Part shown: one piece after another, positions 32,655-44,829 of the stretch
Position numbering within the stretch: position 1 is the first letter of the stretch
Layout: the number at the start of each line of letters is the position of its first letter
DNA from: Nemertoderma westbladi
Taxonomy: Eukaryota > Xenacoelomorpha > Nemertodermatida > Nemertodermatidae
DNA length: 56,573 nucleotides
NCBI GenBank assembly: GCA_032718475.1
Contig: JAUCBJ010002845.1
Location: forward strand, 1-56,573
Direction of reading: 5' to 3'
Position numbers and translations under genes: made by a program
The notes under the pieces: generated by a model
Database searches by the model: none
Told to the model about the DNA's origin: nothing
Seen by the model: the letters and a program-made list of their open reading frames with translations, nothing else

Positions 32655-35510
32655 ATGAGTGAAGGACGAATGCCCCGAGAGTCAGAGGGAGAAAGAACGC
32701 TGCCACAGACCTTGGACGACACCAACCAAACAATCCGAAAGGCCGCGACGAGACGGTACCGGCCTGCCACCCCGGATTCGCCAATGAGGGATGATCCGAC
32801 TGCCCAAGCGGAGGGCAGCCGTCAACTACAAGGAGGGAAAGATAACAACGAGTCGACGTGCGACGACAATGGCGGTAGGAGTACCGAAGTCGCTGGCCAG
32901 CCACAGGCTGAGGGCGACGGACGGCCTACCGGAACGGCTATGGTGGGGCCGCCGCTACGACGCCGAATGAGGAGGGAAGGTAGAGTCAACGAAGAGGATG
33001 TCGGGACGAGTGATCGCCTACGACGGGCGTACAACGCCACAAAGAAACTACTCAAAGAGGCTAAGGAGGGGAGAAAGGTGGACCAGCCTAAATTATACGA
33101 GAGGCTAGGTGAGTCGAATAAACATTTCCGTTACTTAGTCTGTTATGGACAGGGAGAACTGGCGAGTGAGAGAGTCACGGGAGGTCGCCATAGAACTGTT
33201 TGAATTGTGGTGGTCCGAGGTAATGGAGCCAGACGTAGTGTATGTAAGGCCTTACTTAGTGGATGCTAGGGGAATTAAGTTAGTTGGATGGGCGGACCCG
33301 CATGGCGGCGAATCCAAGGTTAACCCCGAGTATTCGGTGTCGTCGGTCAGTAAGAACCCCAGTAAATGGGGGAAAGTTAGTAGGACAGAGAGGCGACAGG
33401 AGTCCGTCGTGACCGATAAGTCCGCTACATCCTCTGCAAAAGCAAGAAGGATGTTAGAGATTGATCTGGCGTGTCAACTAGACATTGTGGCGCTGGATCA
33501 GAGGGAGTTGGAGAGGCAATTGGACGAGGGAACCGCATTATTAGAGAAAGAGAGAGAGTTAGCGAGGGAATGTAAAGAGAGGGCAGAGAGGGTGGCGAGA
33601 AACTTTAGAGAGGGCGAGGAGAGATAAATAAGGGAGGACAAAGAGCGAGAGGCGAATGAGCGCAAAGAGCGAGAGGCGAGAGAGGCAACGAGGATTGAGA
33701 GAGAAACGAACGAGCGCATGGAGCATGAGGCGAGGAGGGTTGAGAGGGTTGCGAGAGAGGCAGAGTTGGCCGACCAAAGTTTGGGAGAGGATAGAGAGAG
33801 AGAGAGAGCGGGAAAGCGTATGCGGGATGATATGCATACCTGGCTGAGGGGGTTAATGCAATATCAAGCGAAGTAAAAGCGCCGGTTAGAACTGGCAAAA
33901 ACGGGATTATCGGAGAGTGAGGCTGGTTCGGGTAGTATTTACGAGGAACCAGATGTAATGGAAACCTTTGTTAATACTCCACTTACAGGTACCGGACGAC
34001 AGACCCAGGACTGGTGTAACCATACGGGCGAGTGGGGTAATAATAATATGTTAGACGGTGTTAATATTAATAATACCGTAATAGATAACCCTAATCAAAC
34101 CTTTCTTGCAGGAAATAATATTTTACCCGGTAATTACAATTCTAATTTATATGTGCAAAATAATCCAAATAATAATTATAATTTAAATATGCAAAATTGC
34201 CGCCGCCCCGGAGAGACACAACCTGGTCAGATATACCACACACCGGGAGAAGGGTACAGGATGTACCGGTACGAGGATGAGGACAGGAGAGGGGATCGAA
34301 GAGAAACTTCCCGACGGGATATAGCTGCCGAACGAGAATATGGTAGTCGCGGGGAGGACTTCTTGGAATATTCGAGAAGATTAAACTTTAGTCCGGAAGG
34401 ACACAGGCAGACTGCAGGATATACTGTAGGCCTTACTGCACATACTATAGGCCATGCTGGGAGAGATAGTGTAGGCGATAGGGTAGCGCGGTCAACGGGA
34501 TTGGACCCGGAAGTCGCGGCATACATACCGGTAGGTAGGCAAGAAGTGGATAGGCCTATACCACTACATGCACACCAGTATGACTATAACATGCAGGGAT
34601 ATAATATATACCCAGGGGAGGGGGGAGCTATTGCTGATAGATGCATGGGCCCTAACATGATAACATCAACCCCAGTACCAAATATAACACTGGTGGGGGG
34701 GGGGGGGGGGGGGCAGGGTGACATTCCCCTATTGCAATATCAGCAGTACACTCAATCAAAAACAAAACCCCAAACCCCTCAGACCCAAATAAGCCATGTG
34801 ACACGGAGATATGGAGGGGACCGTTACCCCCGATGATATATCCAATCCAAAGAAAGTCGACAAGCCCGACGGGCAAACCGCACCCAACAGCAGGTGAGTC
34901 TGCACCACAACCATCGAGCGCGCTAGAAGTACAAGCGATGGGAATGGCAACACTCATCAACGCAGTTAAGACCAGGATCGAGCTACCACCAGTGGAGCTG
35001 TTCAAATTCGATGGTAGTAAACCGGAGGAATATCTGCAATTCCAGCACATGTACAGTAACGAAATATTAACGAAGAATCTGACGCAGGCGGAGTGCCTAA
35101 AATACCTACAAGTTTACACAGGGGGACCAGCATACTGTACAACATCGTAAAGCAGTACCAAGGTATCGAAGGTGGATTCACGACTGCATGGCGGGCCCTA
35201 GACAGGGAATTTGGACATCCTGCTAAGATCATCCGACAAACCTTGAGGGGGATAACATCAGGCGGACTACAAGATGACCCTGTCAGCATCAAGACTTTCG
35301 CGAATAAAGTTGAAAAGGCGCTGATTGTGCTAAAGACCTTAGATGACCTTACGAACTCAACGCATTGAATAACATCACTACAATAGCACAGGCACTACCG
35401 ATCTGGCTGAGGAATAAGTGGAGAAAGATCGCCTTCTCCACCAGAGAGAAGAAGGGTGCGGAGCCAGGGCTAGAGGATATGTCGAACTTCCTCAACTACG
35501 AGCGGAACTA
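32655..35510 (+). pseudogene. BEL-2 gag, broken
   Basis: Successive open frames of one gag. 32655-33203 starts MSEGRMPRESEGERTLPQ. 33145-34836 is a single frame with stops at 33625 and 33873 and covers a long charged coiled coil (Glu/Arg repeats at about 33440-33830), then an Asn-rich stretch (34020-34200) and a Gly run encoded by a 20-bp G tract at 34694-34713. 34833-35150 holds VELFKFDGSKPEEYLQFQ, and 35093-35368 holds FTTAWRALDREFGHPAKI, both DUF1759-type capsid strings of BEL/Pao. At least three frame changes. Confidence 0.75.
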
Positions 35511-37655
35511 ATTACAGAGCCAGTCTACAGTGAGGATAGTCTGGGGAGGGCACCAAGAGCCGAATACAACAGGCCTAAACCAGAGCACAGTGCGGTGAAT
35601 GCACTACCAAAGTTAAGACAGTCACTACCATACGCGGCGACACAGGGGACTGCAAGTCCACAGATAGCTGGGAGTAGGGCCACACCTTGGCACGAACAGG
35701 GACAAAATAACAACACGAATAAATATAATCCCAACATACCCAGTAGGCCAAATCCAAATAATAAAAACACTGAACTGCTAGGTATGAATATACGTGCGAT
35801 ACGCGAAGTGCTGTATAAAGAAGGCTACAATCCAAAAGAAAAATGCCAATTACACACAAACGCATTCCACCAGACCATGGACTGCAAGAATTGGCAGGCG
35901 TTGCCTAAACAAGATCGAGTAACCTACGCGGGTAGAAATGGAAATTGTCATCGATGCGTGGTAGGAGGACACAGAGTCGAAGAATGTAAGGAAACACCAG
36001 TGAGATATGGCGAAGGTAGAGGTCAAACAATGGCGACAAGCACCACGGGAGCAAAGAGAAGGGGAACGGTACTACTCGTGGTGGTACCAGTGAGGGTAAT
36101 AGGAGAAAGTGGCCGATCAGTCACAACATTGATGCTGGTCGACAGCGGAGCAGCCTTCATGCTGGTGGAGAATAGGATGGCCGAAGAGATAGGGTTGCAG
36201 ACGAGGCCGAGTAAGATGGCAGTAACTACTATCTCGAGCAAGGATGAGGTCCTGGAGATGGGACGGTGCGAGATATCAGCAATAGCACCAGGATGTGATT
36301 ATGGGGCGAGCATCGACCCCATCCAAATAATAGAATCGGTTAATATAAATGCCAGGCGGCCCACAAGGATCGAGGTCGAGCAATACCAGTTCCTGGGCAG
36401 TATCGATTTGTCAATACCCGAAGTGGACGTCTCGAAGGTATCCATCATAGTCGGCATGGACTGTCCGATGGCCCACGAGAGAGTATGGACCATATTTGGG
36501 GGGGATAATCAGTGGGATCCGATGGCGATTCTTACGCCGTTCAGATGGACGATTAGCGGCCCAATTAGAACCAAGATCCCATTCAGGGTGTCGGAGACAT
36601 CAGGGTGCATGTTCGCAGGCACAATGAGGGTGAAGGGGGACGAAGGAGCAGAGGAGCAACTAAATAGGCTGCTGCGGCAGGACTTTGAGGGATTGAAGGA
36701 GGCCGGGGTCAGAACCTCGGTAGAAGACAAACAAGCGCTAGAGAGTGTGAAGAACACGATGAAGTGCGAAGGGGGGCGGTACACGATAGGGATGGTATGG
36801 AAACAACCAAAGCTACCGCTACCAAACAACAAAGGGATGGTACTCACGAGGCTTCGCAAGCTGAAGCAGATGCTCAGACGGAGCCCCGAGAAGGACGAGT
36901 ACATCCATAAAACAATTAGAAAATACGTTGAAAAGGGGTGGGCCGTTGAGTTACCGGTCGACGAGCCAAACATGGACAGGACCTACTATTTGCAACTGCA
37001 CGTGGCTTTAGATCCAAAGAAGGGTAAACTGCGGATGGTGGTCGACGCGTCGGCCAAAACGAACGGCAAGAGCCTAAATGACTATCTGCTAGAAGGCCCC
37101 AACATCTACAACTCGGGGATAGAGGTCCTGTTGAGATCCAGAAATGGGAGGAACGCCTTCAGGTGCGACATTGAAGGCATGTTCAACCAAGTCAGTGTGA
37201 TGGAAGAAGACAGCGATAGTCAGCGCTTCCTATGGTACAACGGCGACGAAGAACCATCAGAGATACCGATGTACAAAATGGTGGTGCAAAACATGGGGGC
37301 TAAGTCATCCTAATTCACAATGACTACGGCTGTAAGAGATATGGTGGAAGGCAAGGAAGGTAAATATAGTGAGAAGGCGATTGACATGATTCGATGCGGA
37401 TTCTATGTAGACGATGGGATGGGATCTGGAAACACGGTTGAAGAAATACTGGAGATAGGGTGCGAGGTTCGCGACATCCTAAAAGGATCCGGGTTCAACC
37501 TCACTAAGTTCCAGTCCTGCTCCGAGGAGTTTATGAAGGCCATAGAAGACAACCGACCAGAGTCGACCATGGACAACCCCACAACGGCAAAAGGACAGGT
37601 TATGGCAGACAAGAGAGTGGAGTCGCAGCAAAAGGAAGATGTTTGGACCGATTAA
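35418..37655 (+). pseudogene. BEL-2 zinc knuckle, protease and reverse transcriptase
   Basis: A 631-aa frame (35418-37313) with a C-x2-C-type zinc region NCHRCVVGGHRVEEC, an aspartic protease MLVDSGAAFMLV (catalytic D about residue 242), and a BEL-type RT with LRMVVDASAKTNGKSLNDYL and FRCDIEGMFNQV. A single TAA at 37311 interrupts RT, but the frame continues to 37655 and keeps the catalytic FYVDDGMGSG (YVDD at 37404-37415). Sequence after about 37570 is no longer RT; RNase H is missing. Confidence 0.85.
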
Positions 37656-38494
37656 GGTAAAGGTGATGCGGCACACAGAGAAACGCTACAGCATTATCTT
37701 TGTCTGCAACAATACGAGAGCGGTGGGAATAGAACTTGCGCAGGACGCTACGACGTCGGCATATATTAATACCTTAGAGAGGTTTGTAACCCGCAGAGGG
37801 GGGACGGAAGAGGTGTTATATTCGGATAACGGGACCAACTTCATGGGAGCAGAGAAAGAGTTGGCCGAGGCCTTCGACATCCTAGAAGGAGACGATATCA
37901 GGGCGGCTATGAGAAAACATCTCATAAAGTGGGAAAGGAGAACACCATACGCGCCGCATACATTAGGGTATGTGGAGAGGCTTGTGGGAAGCTCCAAACG
38001 CTTGATGACCAAACTAATGACCAACCACATGGTCACCGAAGACGTATTAAGAACGGTGTTAGCCAAGTGCGAGGGAATCATTAATAGCGGACCGCTATAC
38101 CCCAAGAATGACGACCTGGAATCACTGGACGTCCTAACACCAGGTCATCTACTAATGGAGAGGCCGGCGACGATCGACATGCGGGGTGTAGATCCAGACG
38201 ACATACATTCACGCCAAAGCTGGAAAGTCGCCTAAGCAATAAGTGCAGAGTATTGGACGAGATGGATAGAAGAGTATCTTCCGACACTGCATAGGAGGAG
38301 TAAGAGGAGGAATACCAGTAGAGAGTTATAGAAGGGTGACTTGGTAATCATCACTGACGACACAATTATCAATAACCAATGGAGACTAGCGAGAGAGTGG
38401 TAGATACTTACCCCGACGAGGATGGAAGAATTAGGTCGGTGGAAGTGAGGATTGGAGGGAAGATAGGGGCCAAAGATAGGAAGACCTATAGGAG
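37639..38494 (+). pseudogene. BEL-2 integrase core
   Basis: The 198-aa frame 37639-38235 has KRYSIIFVCNNTRAVGIEL, EEVLYSDNGTNFMGAEKEL and PHTLGYVERLVGSSK, the BEL/Pao integrase core with DNGTNF and the catalytic Glu. Decayed traces of the C-terminal domain (RVVDTYPDEDGRIRSVEVRI) run to 38494, where BEL-3 is inserted; the tail resumes at 50966. The N-terminal zinc domain is missing. Confidence 0.8.
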
Positions 38495-39653
38495 TGTAAA
38501 GGCTTTTGCGGATCTAACTAGTTATTTTCCCCGCAAAGTACTCTGTAGGTGTTTTAACGGACATAAAAAGCCATTTCTTCTATATGTGTACTTTAGCGGA
38601 CATAACTAACTGTGTACTTTAGCGGACATAACTAGCGATCTTATGTCGCAATAGCCAAAATCCTCTTGACACAGTGTAGTTACTATGACAACGGCTAACA
38701 GCTGATCTGTACACGTGGAGCTTTTCCTTTGTTCTCTGTCGTTTCTTTGTTCGGTCGACCAATCAGAGCGTTTTTTGACTCTGTGTTGGAGGTTGTATAC
38801 AGAAACCCATGAATTGAGTCAGTATGTGTATTTTGTCCACAGCCAGAAGACCGGCTTTGGAACCTCTGTGTTTTCAGTCTTTAGCCCAACATTAGTAGGC
38901 TTAATTATAGAACGTATATCTGTTATCTTAACTAATCATACCATACCAAATCACATATCATAACAATTTATGCCTTAACATTTGTACTGCTATTTACTGT
39001 CGGTTGTTCATTATATCAGTTGAGGGAATATTGTTATATTTGGATAATATCAATCAATAATCAGACACCCCAATCTTCTTGATATACTGAAGGTTAGAGA
39101 GACCAGTTACATATAACGATTGCGACTTACATTAAAGTGGTTTTGGAATGAATCTAATGCTATTTCATAGGCACTACATGTATTGGTTGTTGTTCTCTTT
39201 ATATGTGACTAAAATTAGTGAAGGTCGGCAGATCGGTGTGCAGCATTGTGCAGTATTGTGTATGATTGTGACTGATAACAAAGCATCTCCTAAAGAATGC
39301 GCCATATACGTGAATCCATAGCCATCCCGTTGTGTCTAGATTAAGTCATAACTGTGTTTATATATTTAGAGCGCCACATCCTAAAGGAACTGTTAATATT
39401 TCCCGAAAGTGAATAATATTTGTCAGAGATTATATATTACGATCAGTCGAATAATACAGTAGGCCTACACCGCAATAAGGTTAGGCTTCCGAATCCAGTC
39501 TCCCGGGTATATCCAGCGGGTGAATGGTCGCGCATAGACTGGCTTCGGCTAATGTAGTGTATCAAATACTCGTCATAGGCTAAAGACGATTTATTATCTA
39601 GAAGACATCCCAATTTGGCAGGTTAAACTGCTAAAGGTCTGAAAGTGCGAACA
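38495..39653 (+). repeat. BEL-3 5' LTR
   Basis: Begins TGTAAAGGCTTTTGCGG. Contains tandem TTTAGCGGACATAACTA words near 38590-38635. Partner of 49762-50960. Confidence 0.93.
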
Positions 39654-39926
39654 ATAACAGATATAGCTTCTGTGTTGGGTAGGCAATAAAGCTGAAGTAC
39701 CGGTTAACCGGAACCTAGTAGGCCTGACTACCTAACCACCCGGACCAGTACCTACAGCAGTACAGGTACAGCAGTATTATTCGATTTTGATAATTATATA
39801 CCGGTAGGTATTAATAAGTAATCGGGGACGCCTGGTTTTTATTGGGATTTTACTTATTTCTGTCAGTTTTATTTATTTGTAGGCCAATATTGAGCAGAAG
39901 GCGTGTAAGCCTGCTCAGATTGTACA

Positions 39927-40508
39927 GATAATTTGTAGGCTGGACTGTTGTCTGACTGTTGTTAAGTCTGAAGGGACTGTAGTGTGTGTAGAGCGTATGT
40001 CCAAAAAAGTACTAGTTAGGAAAGTAGGGGCTTCCAGTGCTGTGAGGTAAACCCCCTCGAAAGAATAAGTCATACTACTCGGTTAGAACGCATACTAACT
40101 AACCATTTCGGAGTCTGCATATACTGTAGTATATTTAGGCTTGATAGTAGTCTGCCAGTGTTTGGTCTGTATTTTGTTTGTGTAGTTTCTACAGGTAGCG
40201 TAATATTTCTTATTTAGATAATTTGTAGGCTGGATTTTGTCTGGCTGTTGTTAGGTCTGAAGAGATTTCGGTGTGTGTAGAGTGTATGTCCGATAAAGTG
40301 CCAGTTGGGAAAGTAGGGGTTTCCAGTGCTGTGAGGTAAACCCCCTCGAAAGAATAAGTCGTACTACTCGGTTAGAACGCATACTAACTAACCATTTCGG
40401 AGTCTGCATATACCGTAGTTTGTTTAGGCTTGATAGTAGTCTGTCAGCATTTGGTCTGCATTTTGTTTGAGTAGTCTGTACGCATAGCGTAATATTTATT
40501 ATTCAGAG
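39927..40508. repeat. 290-bp tandem duplication in BEL-3 leader
   Basis: Two copies starting ATTTGTAGGCTGG at 39931 and 40221, highly similar, including GTGAGGTAAACCCCCTCGAA. Confidence 0.93.
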
Positions 40509-41443
40509 TTTATGCGATTATTCGCAACATTCATATCCCCAAGTTTATTCCTACAGTAATTGTGCTTGTTATATATACCGTTATAGTTAAACTAACCCCG
40601 GTACTACATCAGGGCTGCTTGGCGTAGGTAAAGACTGGTGATTTTGTGCCCCGGTCACTCCAGCAGATACCGTGGTTCTTTTAGCTGTTCAAGTATTTTT
40701 AACTACTGATTATTGGTTGTATAAGTACTTGTACCTAATTTAGGGTTTAGTGTACAGTGCTTTCCGAGGGTAATTAGTGTGTAGGCAGTATAATTGTGTT
40801 GTAAAGTGGTTAATAGGCACGTTGGTTCTGGTAGACCGCTTTAATTAACTTATAGGTAGGAACACTCCGTGATACATAACGTAGTACTTATAGCGATACG
40901 GCTATAAGTCGTCAGACGGTGGTATTTTCCTATCTGGACAACGCAATATATTTACTACTGCTTGTTATTTTCAAATACTGTAGTATCCTGTTCGTTGTAA
41001 TAACCAGATAATCTAACCCTTTGTTAGGCTGGTTTGTAGACTTCTTGTAAAATTACCCTAAAAATTCGTACGTGTAATTTTTGTGTTTATTTAGAGATTG
41101 TAATCTCACCCCCCGAATTGTAAGTAATTTGTAGTATTAAGTAACTTAGGTAAATTAGAATTATTTGTTTTAGTGTCCAACAAGTAGCACTTCACTGAGA
41201 GCGCACAGCTTCTGTGTAGTGACTCCTTCCCAGAAATAATAACATTTATTTCAAATATTGACAAAACCCATTAAACGGGTATATATATTATAAATCAACT
41301 CAAACGATTTATAAATAGTAGGCCTGCCATACAACAATTAGGTCTCAATATCAATTGGACTACTGCTCAAATAACGGTAATAAAGTAAGTTAAAGTAACC
41401 AAGTAACCCCTAAAATTCAGAAATTCAATTATTCTAAAATAAT

Positions 41444-41710
41444 TGATATACCGGTATTTATAATAGGCTTATTATATTTATTTCTATAAATTTAGGCTGA
41501 AATTATACCGGTATTCTGTAATTAATTCTAGTCCATAATTCTACTTATATATACTATAAGTGTAAGCTGTATACCGGTATTCACGATAGGCCTATTATAT
41601 ATATTTATATATTTGTGCTAAAATTATATACCGGTATTCTGTGACAAACCTAGTCTGTAATAATACTTGTATATATATACTATAAGCATACCGGTATTCT
41701 AATATATTAT
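41444..41710. repeat. 123-bp tandem repeat in BEL-3 leader
   Basis: Two copies plus a partial third starting TATACCGGTATT at 41447 and 41570, with TATATATACTATAAG near each end. Confidence 0.8.
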
Positions 41711-41836
41711 ATATATATATCATGCTACACTGAGTAGCAGTATCGGTAATTAATTACTAGGCTAACAGTTGATACTGAATTACTAGACTTGCTTTGACTG
41801 TAATATAGCAGTAGGCATTCAACTGTACAAACAAAC

Positions 41837-44127
41837 ATGTCTGACACAAAGCAAAACCTGTCAGACAGTCTCCTAGATACAACCATCTGTGACCCTGACA
41901 GGAGTGTGGAACGTGTGAGATCGAAGTTCAACTCACCTCCTACTGTAAGAAAGATCATCCCTCCAGTAGTAATATCAGACCCTAGGCTAGTCCAACATCG
42001 TAGGTCTATCATAGGCACTCGAGCTCAGGTCAAGCGAGACCAAGAAGCAGCGGAACAGCAGCAACACTCGAGCCGAGAACTTATTTCTCAGCGGCCCGAC
42101 AGCTCCAGTAGTGAGGATACTGTAGAGCTGACACCCGAGCACGGAGCAAAGATGGTAGATGCGGTTTATTCGGATCCCCTTCTCATCCTTCCTGCAGCCG
42201 TACTCACTAGGGTATTGATTGCGGTGGAGGAACACCAGATTGATTGGGCGAGAAGTAAGCGATCGACCAAGGATAGTTATGCGGGATATACAAGGGAAGA
42301 ACTGAAGTCTATTGTCGAGTCGCAATGGAACTTCCCCGGACCCGGACTCCCGTTTGACTTATCGGAAGCTGCCTGGGAAGACATACACAGGATGGGAGTA
42401 ACAAAGGAAACCATCGATCCAGCTGTGTGGAAGAGGTCAGCAGCCGGATACGTACAGGGATTCTTCAGCTCCATGGAACGATTAGAGGAACAATTGTTTA
42501 GACAACCACAAGGACCTCAAGAGCAGGGAGAGCTGCTTTATCAAGTTAGAGAAAGAATTCTAAGAATCAGACTAATCTTATCTGCCTTTGAGGAGGCTTC
42601 AAAAAGAAGACAAGACACGTCGTTGCAAGTTGCCGTAAAGACTTGGTTACAGCGGGTGAGTCTCCAAGTTCAAAGAACTGCCCCGTGGAAATCTCAGTTG
42701 GATGAGCGCTCAACCCATGGAGAATCAACAGACGCTACCTTTTCCCAAGTGGAAAGTGAAGCGACAGCAGAGAAACCGCATAAGAGGGATGCTATTGACA
42801 TCTATCTGTCAGACTATCAACGCTTTGTAGGTGATGAAGAGTTGAGGAGAAGGCTGGATGGACTTAGCCCTAATAGTGAAGGAGCCAAGCTTGTGTTGGA
42901 CGCAATCGATGCGGATATGAGAGCTGCGAACCAAGCTAAATTTGATGAACGCCTCCGCATCGCTCTAGAGTCCAAGAAGAACAAGTAAAGAAAAAACGTA
43001 TAGAAGACAGAAAGATAGCAGCAGCGGCAGCAGCAGAGGCAGAAGCAGAAAGAAAAGTGGCAGAAGTGGAAAGAAAAGCGGCAGAGGCAGCGGCAGAGGC
43101 AAAAGTGGCAGCGGCAGAGGCAAAAGCGGCAGCGGCAGAGGCAAAAGCGGCAGCGGCAGAATCAGAAAGAAAAGCGGCAGCGGCAGCAGTAGAAGCGGAA
43201 AGAAAGCGAGCAGTGGCAGAAGCAGAACGAAGAGCATCTGAAGAGACCACCCAACTAGAGTTGGAAAATATTCAAGAGAATCAAGACTGCATAAATAAAC
43301 AGTTAACAGCTAGTCAAATGCAGATGATGAGTCGATCTACCCCCAAAAGACAGGGATATACATCATCTGAGGAAGGCGATACAACCGATACTGAAGGCGG
43401 AGGAAATAGATCTCATCTAAGCAGACGTAGAAGAATATCCCACCGTCAGAAATTGCCTGATTTGCCCCCAGCTGTTAGAAGGCAACTAAGTAACACAAAC
43501 TTAGGTAGTACAGAACCCACAGACCAAATAATTAACATAGAAAGACTCCCTACTATAGTAGATGAGCCTGAAATAATTAGGCCTGTTCTCGAAGCCACCC
43601 CTTCGGTGCTAGAGACACCTGTACTCCCTGAACCTACCTCTAAATTCCCTCTGCACAGCACTAAGCTACCTGTGCCCCACAGAACCACCCCTGAAAATGT
43701 TCATGTCCTGGACTCCGAGCGAAATATTAATGATTTGTCGCCCGTTGTCTCTCGTCCTCCCGCTACAATGTTGGCGCCTCCCGCTTCGGCGGTCGAGTGG
43801 GTAGATGAGGGACGACGGGAGATGGGTCTCCTGCTCGGGCAGCTGAGGGAACACCGTTCTTGCTCCTCTCAGCAGGTCCAGGAGATGGGGGAGACTGTGC
43901 AGCAGTTAAAGGGAACAATTAGAGAGGGTAGGTTAGAGTTGCAAGAAGTGCAGCAAAGTATTGCGTTAGAACGCGACAAACTAGTAAATCTCCAAAAGAG
44001 TATACCACCACCCCCTGTAACAATGTGTCAACCTGTTAGGTCTGTCAACCTGTTAGGCTTTAAAGTTTATTGGACATCCAGATGGATTAAGAAAAGTTTG
44101 GGATACACTAAACATCAGGTATGGTAA
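41837..44127 (+). pseudogene. BEL-3 gag, N-terminal part with Ala-rich coiled coil
   Basis: The frame 41837-42988 (383 aa) starts MSDTKQNLSDSLLDTTICDP. After one frame change it continues at 43057-44127 (356 aa) with an Ala/Glu/Lys coiled coil made of AEAKAAA repeats (DNA repeat GCAGCGGCAGAGGCAAAAGC), then a Ser/Thr-rich region and a second coiled coil (VQEMGETVQQLKGTIREGRL). No DUF1759 core is evident; the frame stops after 44127 in a short TATGGTAAT repeat, so the capsid region is probably deleted there. Confidence 0.65.
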
Positions 44128-44196
44128 TAGGTATGGTAATGGCTAATATGATATGGTAATAGGACTAACATAGCTAGGTATTTATATGCGAAATTA

Positions 44197-44829
44197 ATGG
44201 CGCCCCGAAAGTTTCTTAGCAGCGGGATTATAGAGTTTTCCGACGAGATTCAGGAGATCTGTAGACAACTAGATTGGTTAGGTAAGTCTCATGAATACCA
44301 GAATTCTATGGTTGTAGGAGCCTTAGCATCTACTTTGCCCAAGGGTGGAGTAGGTACACGCTGGGACAAGAAAGTGTTATATATGATGGAACAACAACGA
44401 AGAGACCCTACCATGGCTGATCTCATGTCATTCTTAGATGGAGAGGTAAAATTACAGCTCCTAAAGCAGTCCAGAGAGAAGACACCTGAAAATAAGGTAA
44501 GTGAGAAACCCGTTTCTAGGAGAAAGGTAATACCAGTGTGTTATACAGACGACGGCGTAAGCCAGGCTTCTCAAGAGGAAGACAGCGGGAAAGACACTGA
44601 AAGATCTTACTATGACAACAAAGCGACTAAGGGCGTAAGTAAATTCAAGTCTCGAACCAATGACAGGAGAGAACAGGTAAGAAAAACTCCTCCTACGTCT
44701 CCTAAGAGAATTCACGTAAGAAAGCCCGAAGAAAGAACGAGTGTGCACAACGTTACTCAAAGTAAGGTAAGTAACATCAAACCAAAATGTGTGCTGTGCC
44801 GCTGGGCCCCACCGTTTAAATGCGTGTGA
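44197..44829 (+). pseudogene. BEL-3 gag C-terminal part
   Basis: 210-aa frame: LASTLPKGGVGTRWDKKVLY fits the end of the BEL/Pao capsid, followed by a basic Ser/Lys-rich linker. Its last codons (KCVLCRWAPPFKCV) begin the zinc region, which continues in another frame at 44789. Confidence 0.65.

Larger units (their letters stand above)
39654..41836 (+). other. BEL-3 leader
   Basis: 2.2 kb without a long open frame. It holds two tandem duplications listed separately. Such a long leader should carry primer-binding and packaging signals; I could not identify a primer-binding site. Confidence 0.6.

Noticed and set aside
33498-33898. Ser/Leu-rich minus-strand frames
   Set aside because: Antisense of the Glu/Arg coiled coil of BEL-2 gag; no independent support.
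38715-38963. An 82-aa open frame with a copy at 50082-50270
   Set aside because: Both lie in the BEL-3 LTRs, and the two frames are the same LTR sequence, not a gene.
42936-43250. Ala/Ser- and Leu/Pro-rich minus-strand frames opposite the BEL-3 coiled coil
   Set aside because: These are shadows of the GCAGCGGCAGAGGC repeat that encodes the Ala-rich coiled coil on the plus strand.
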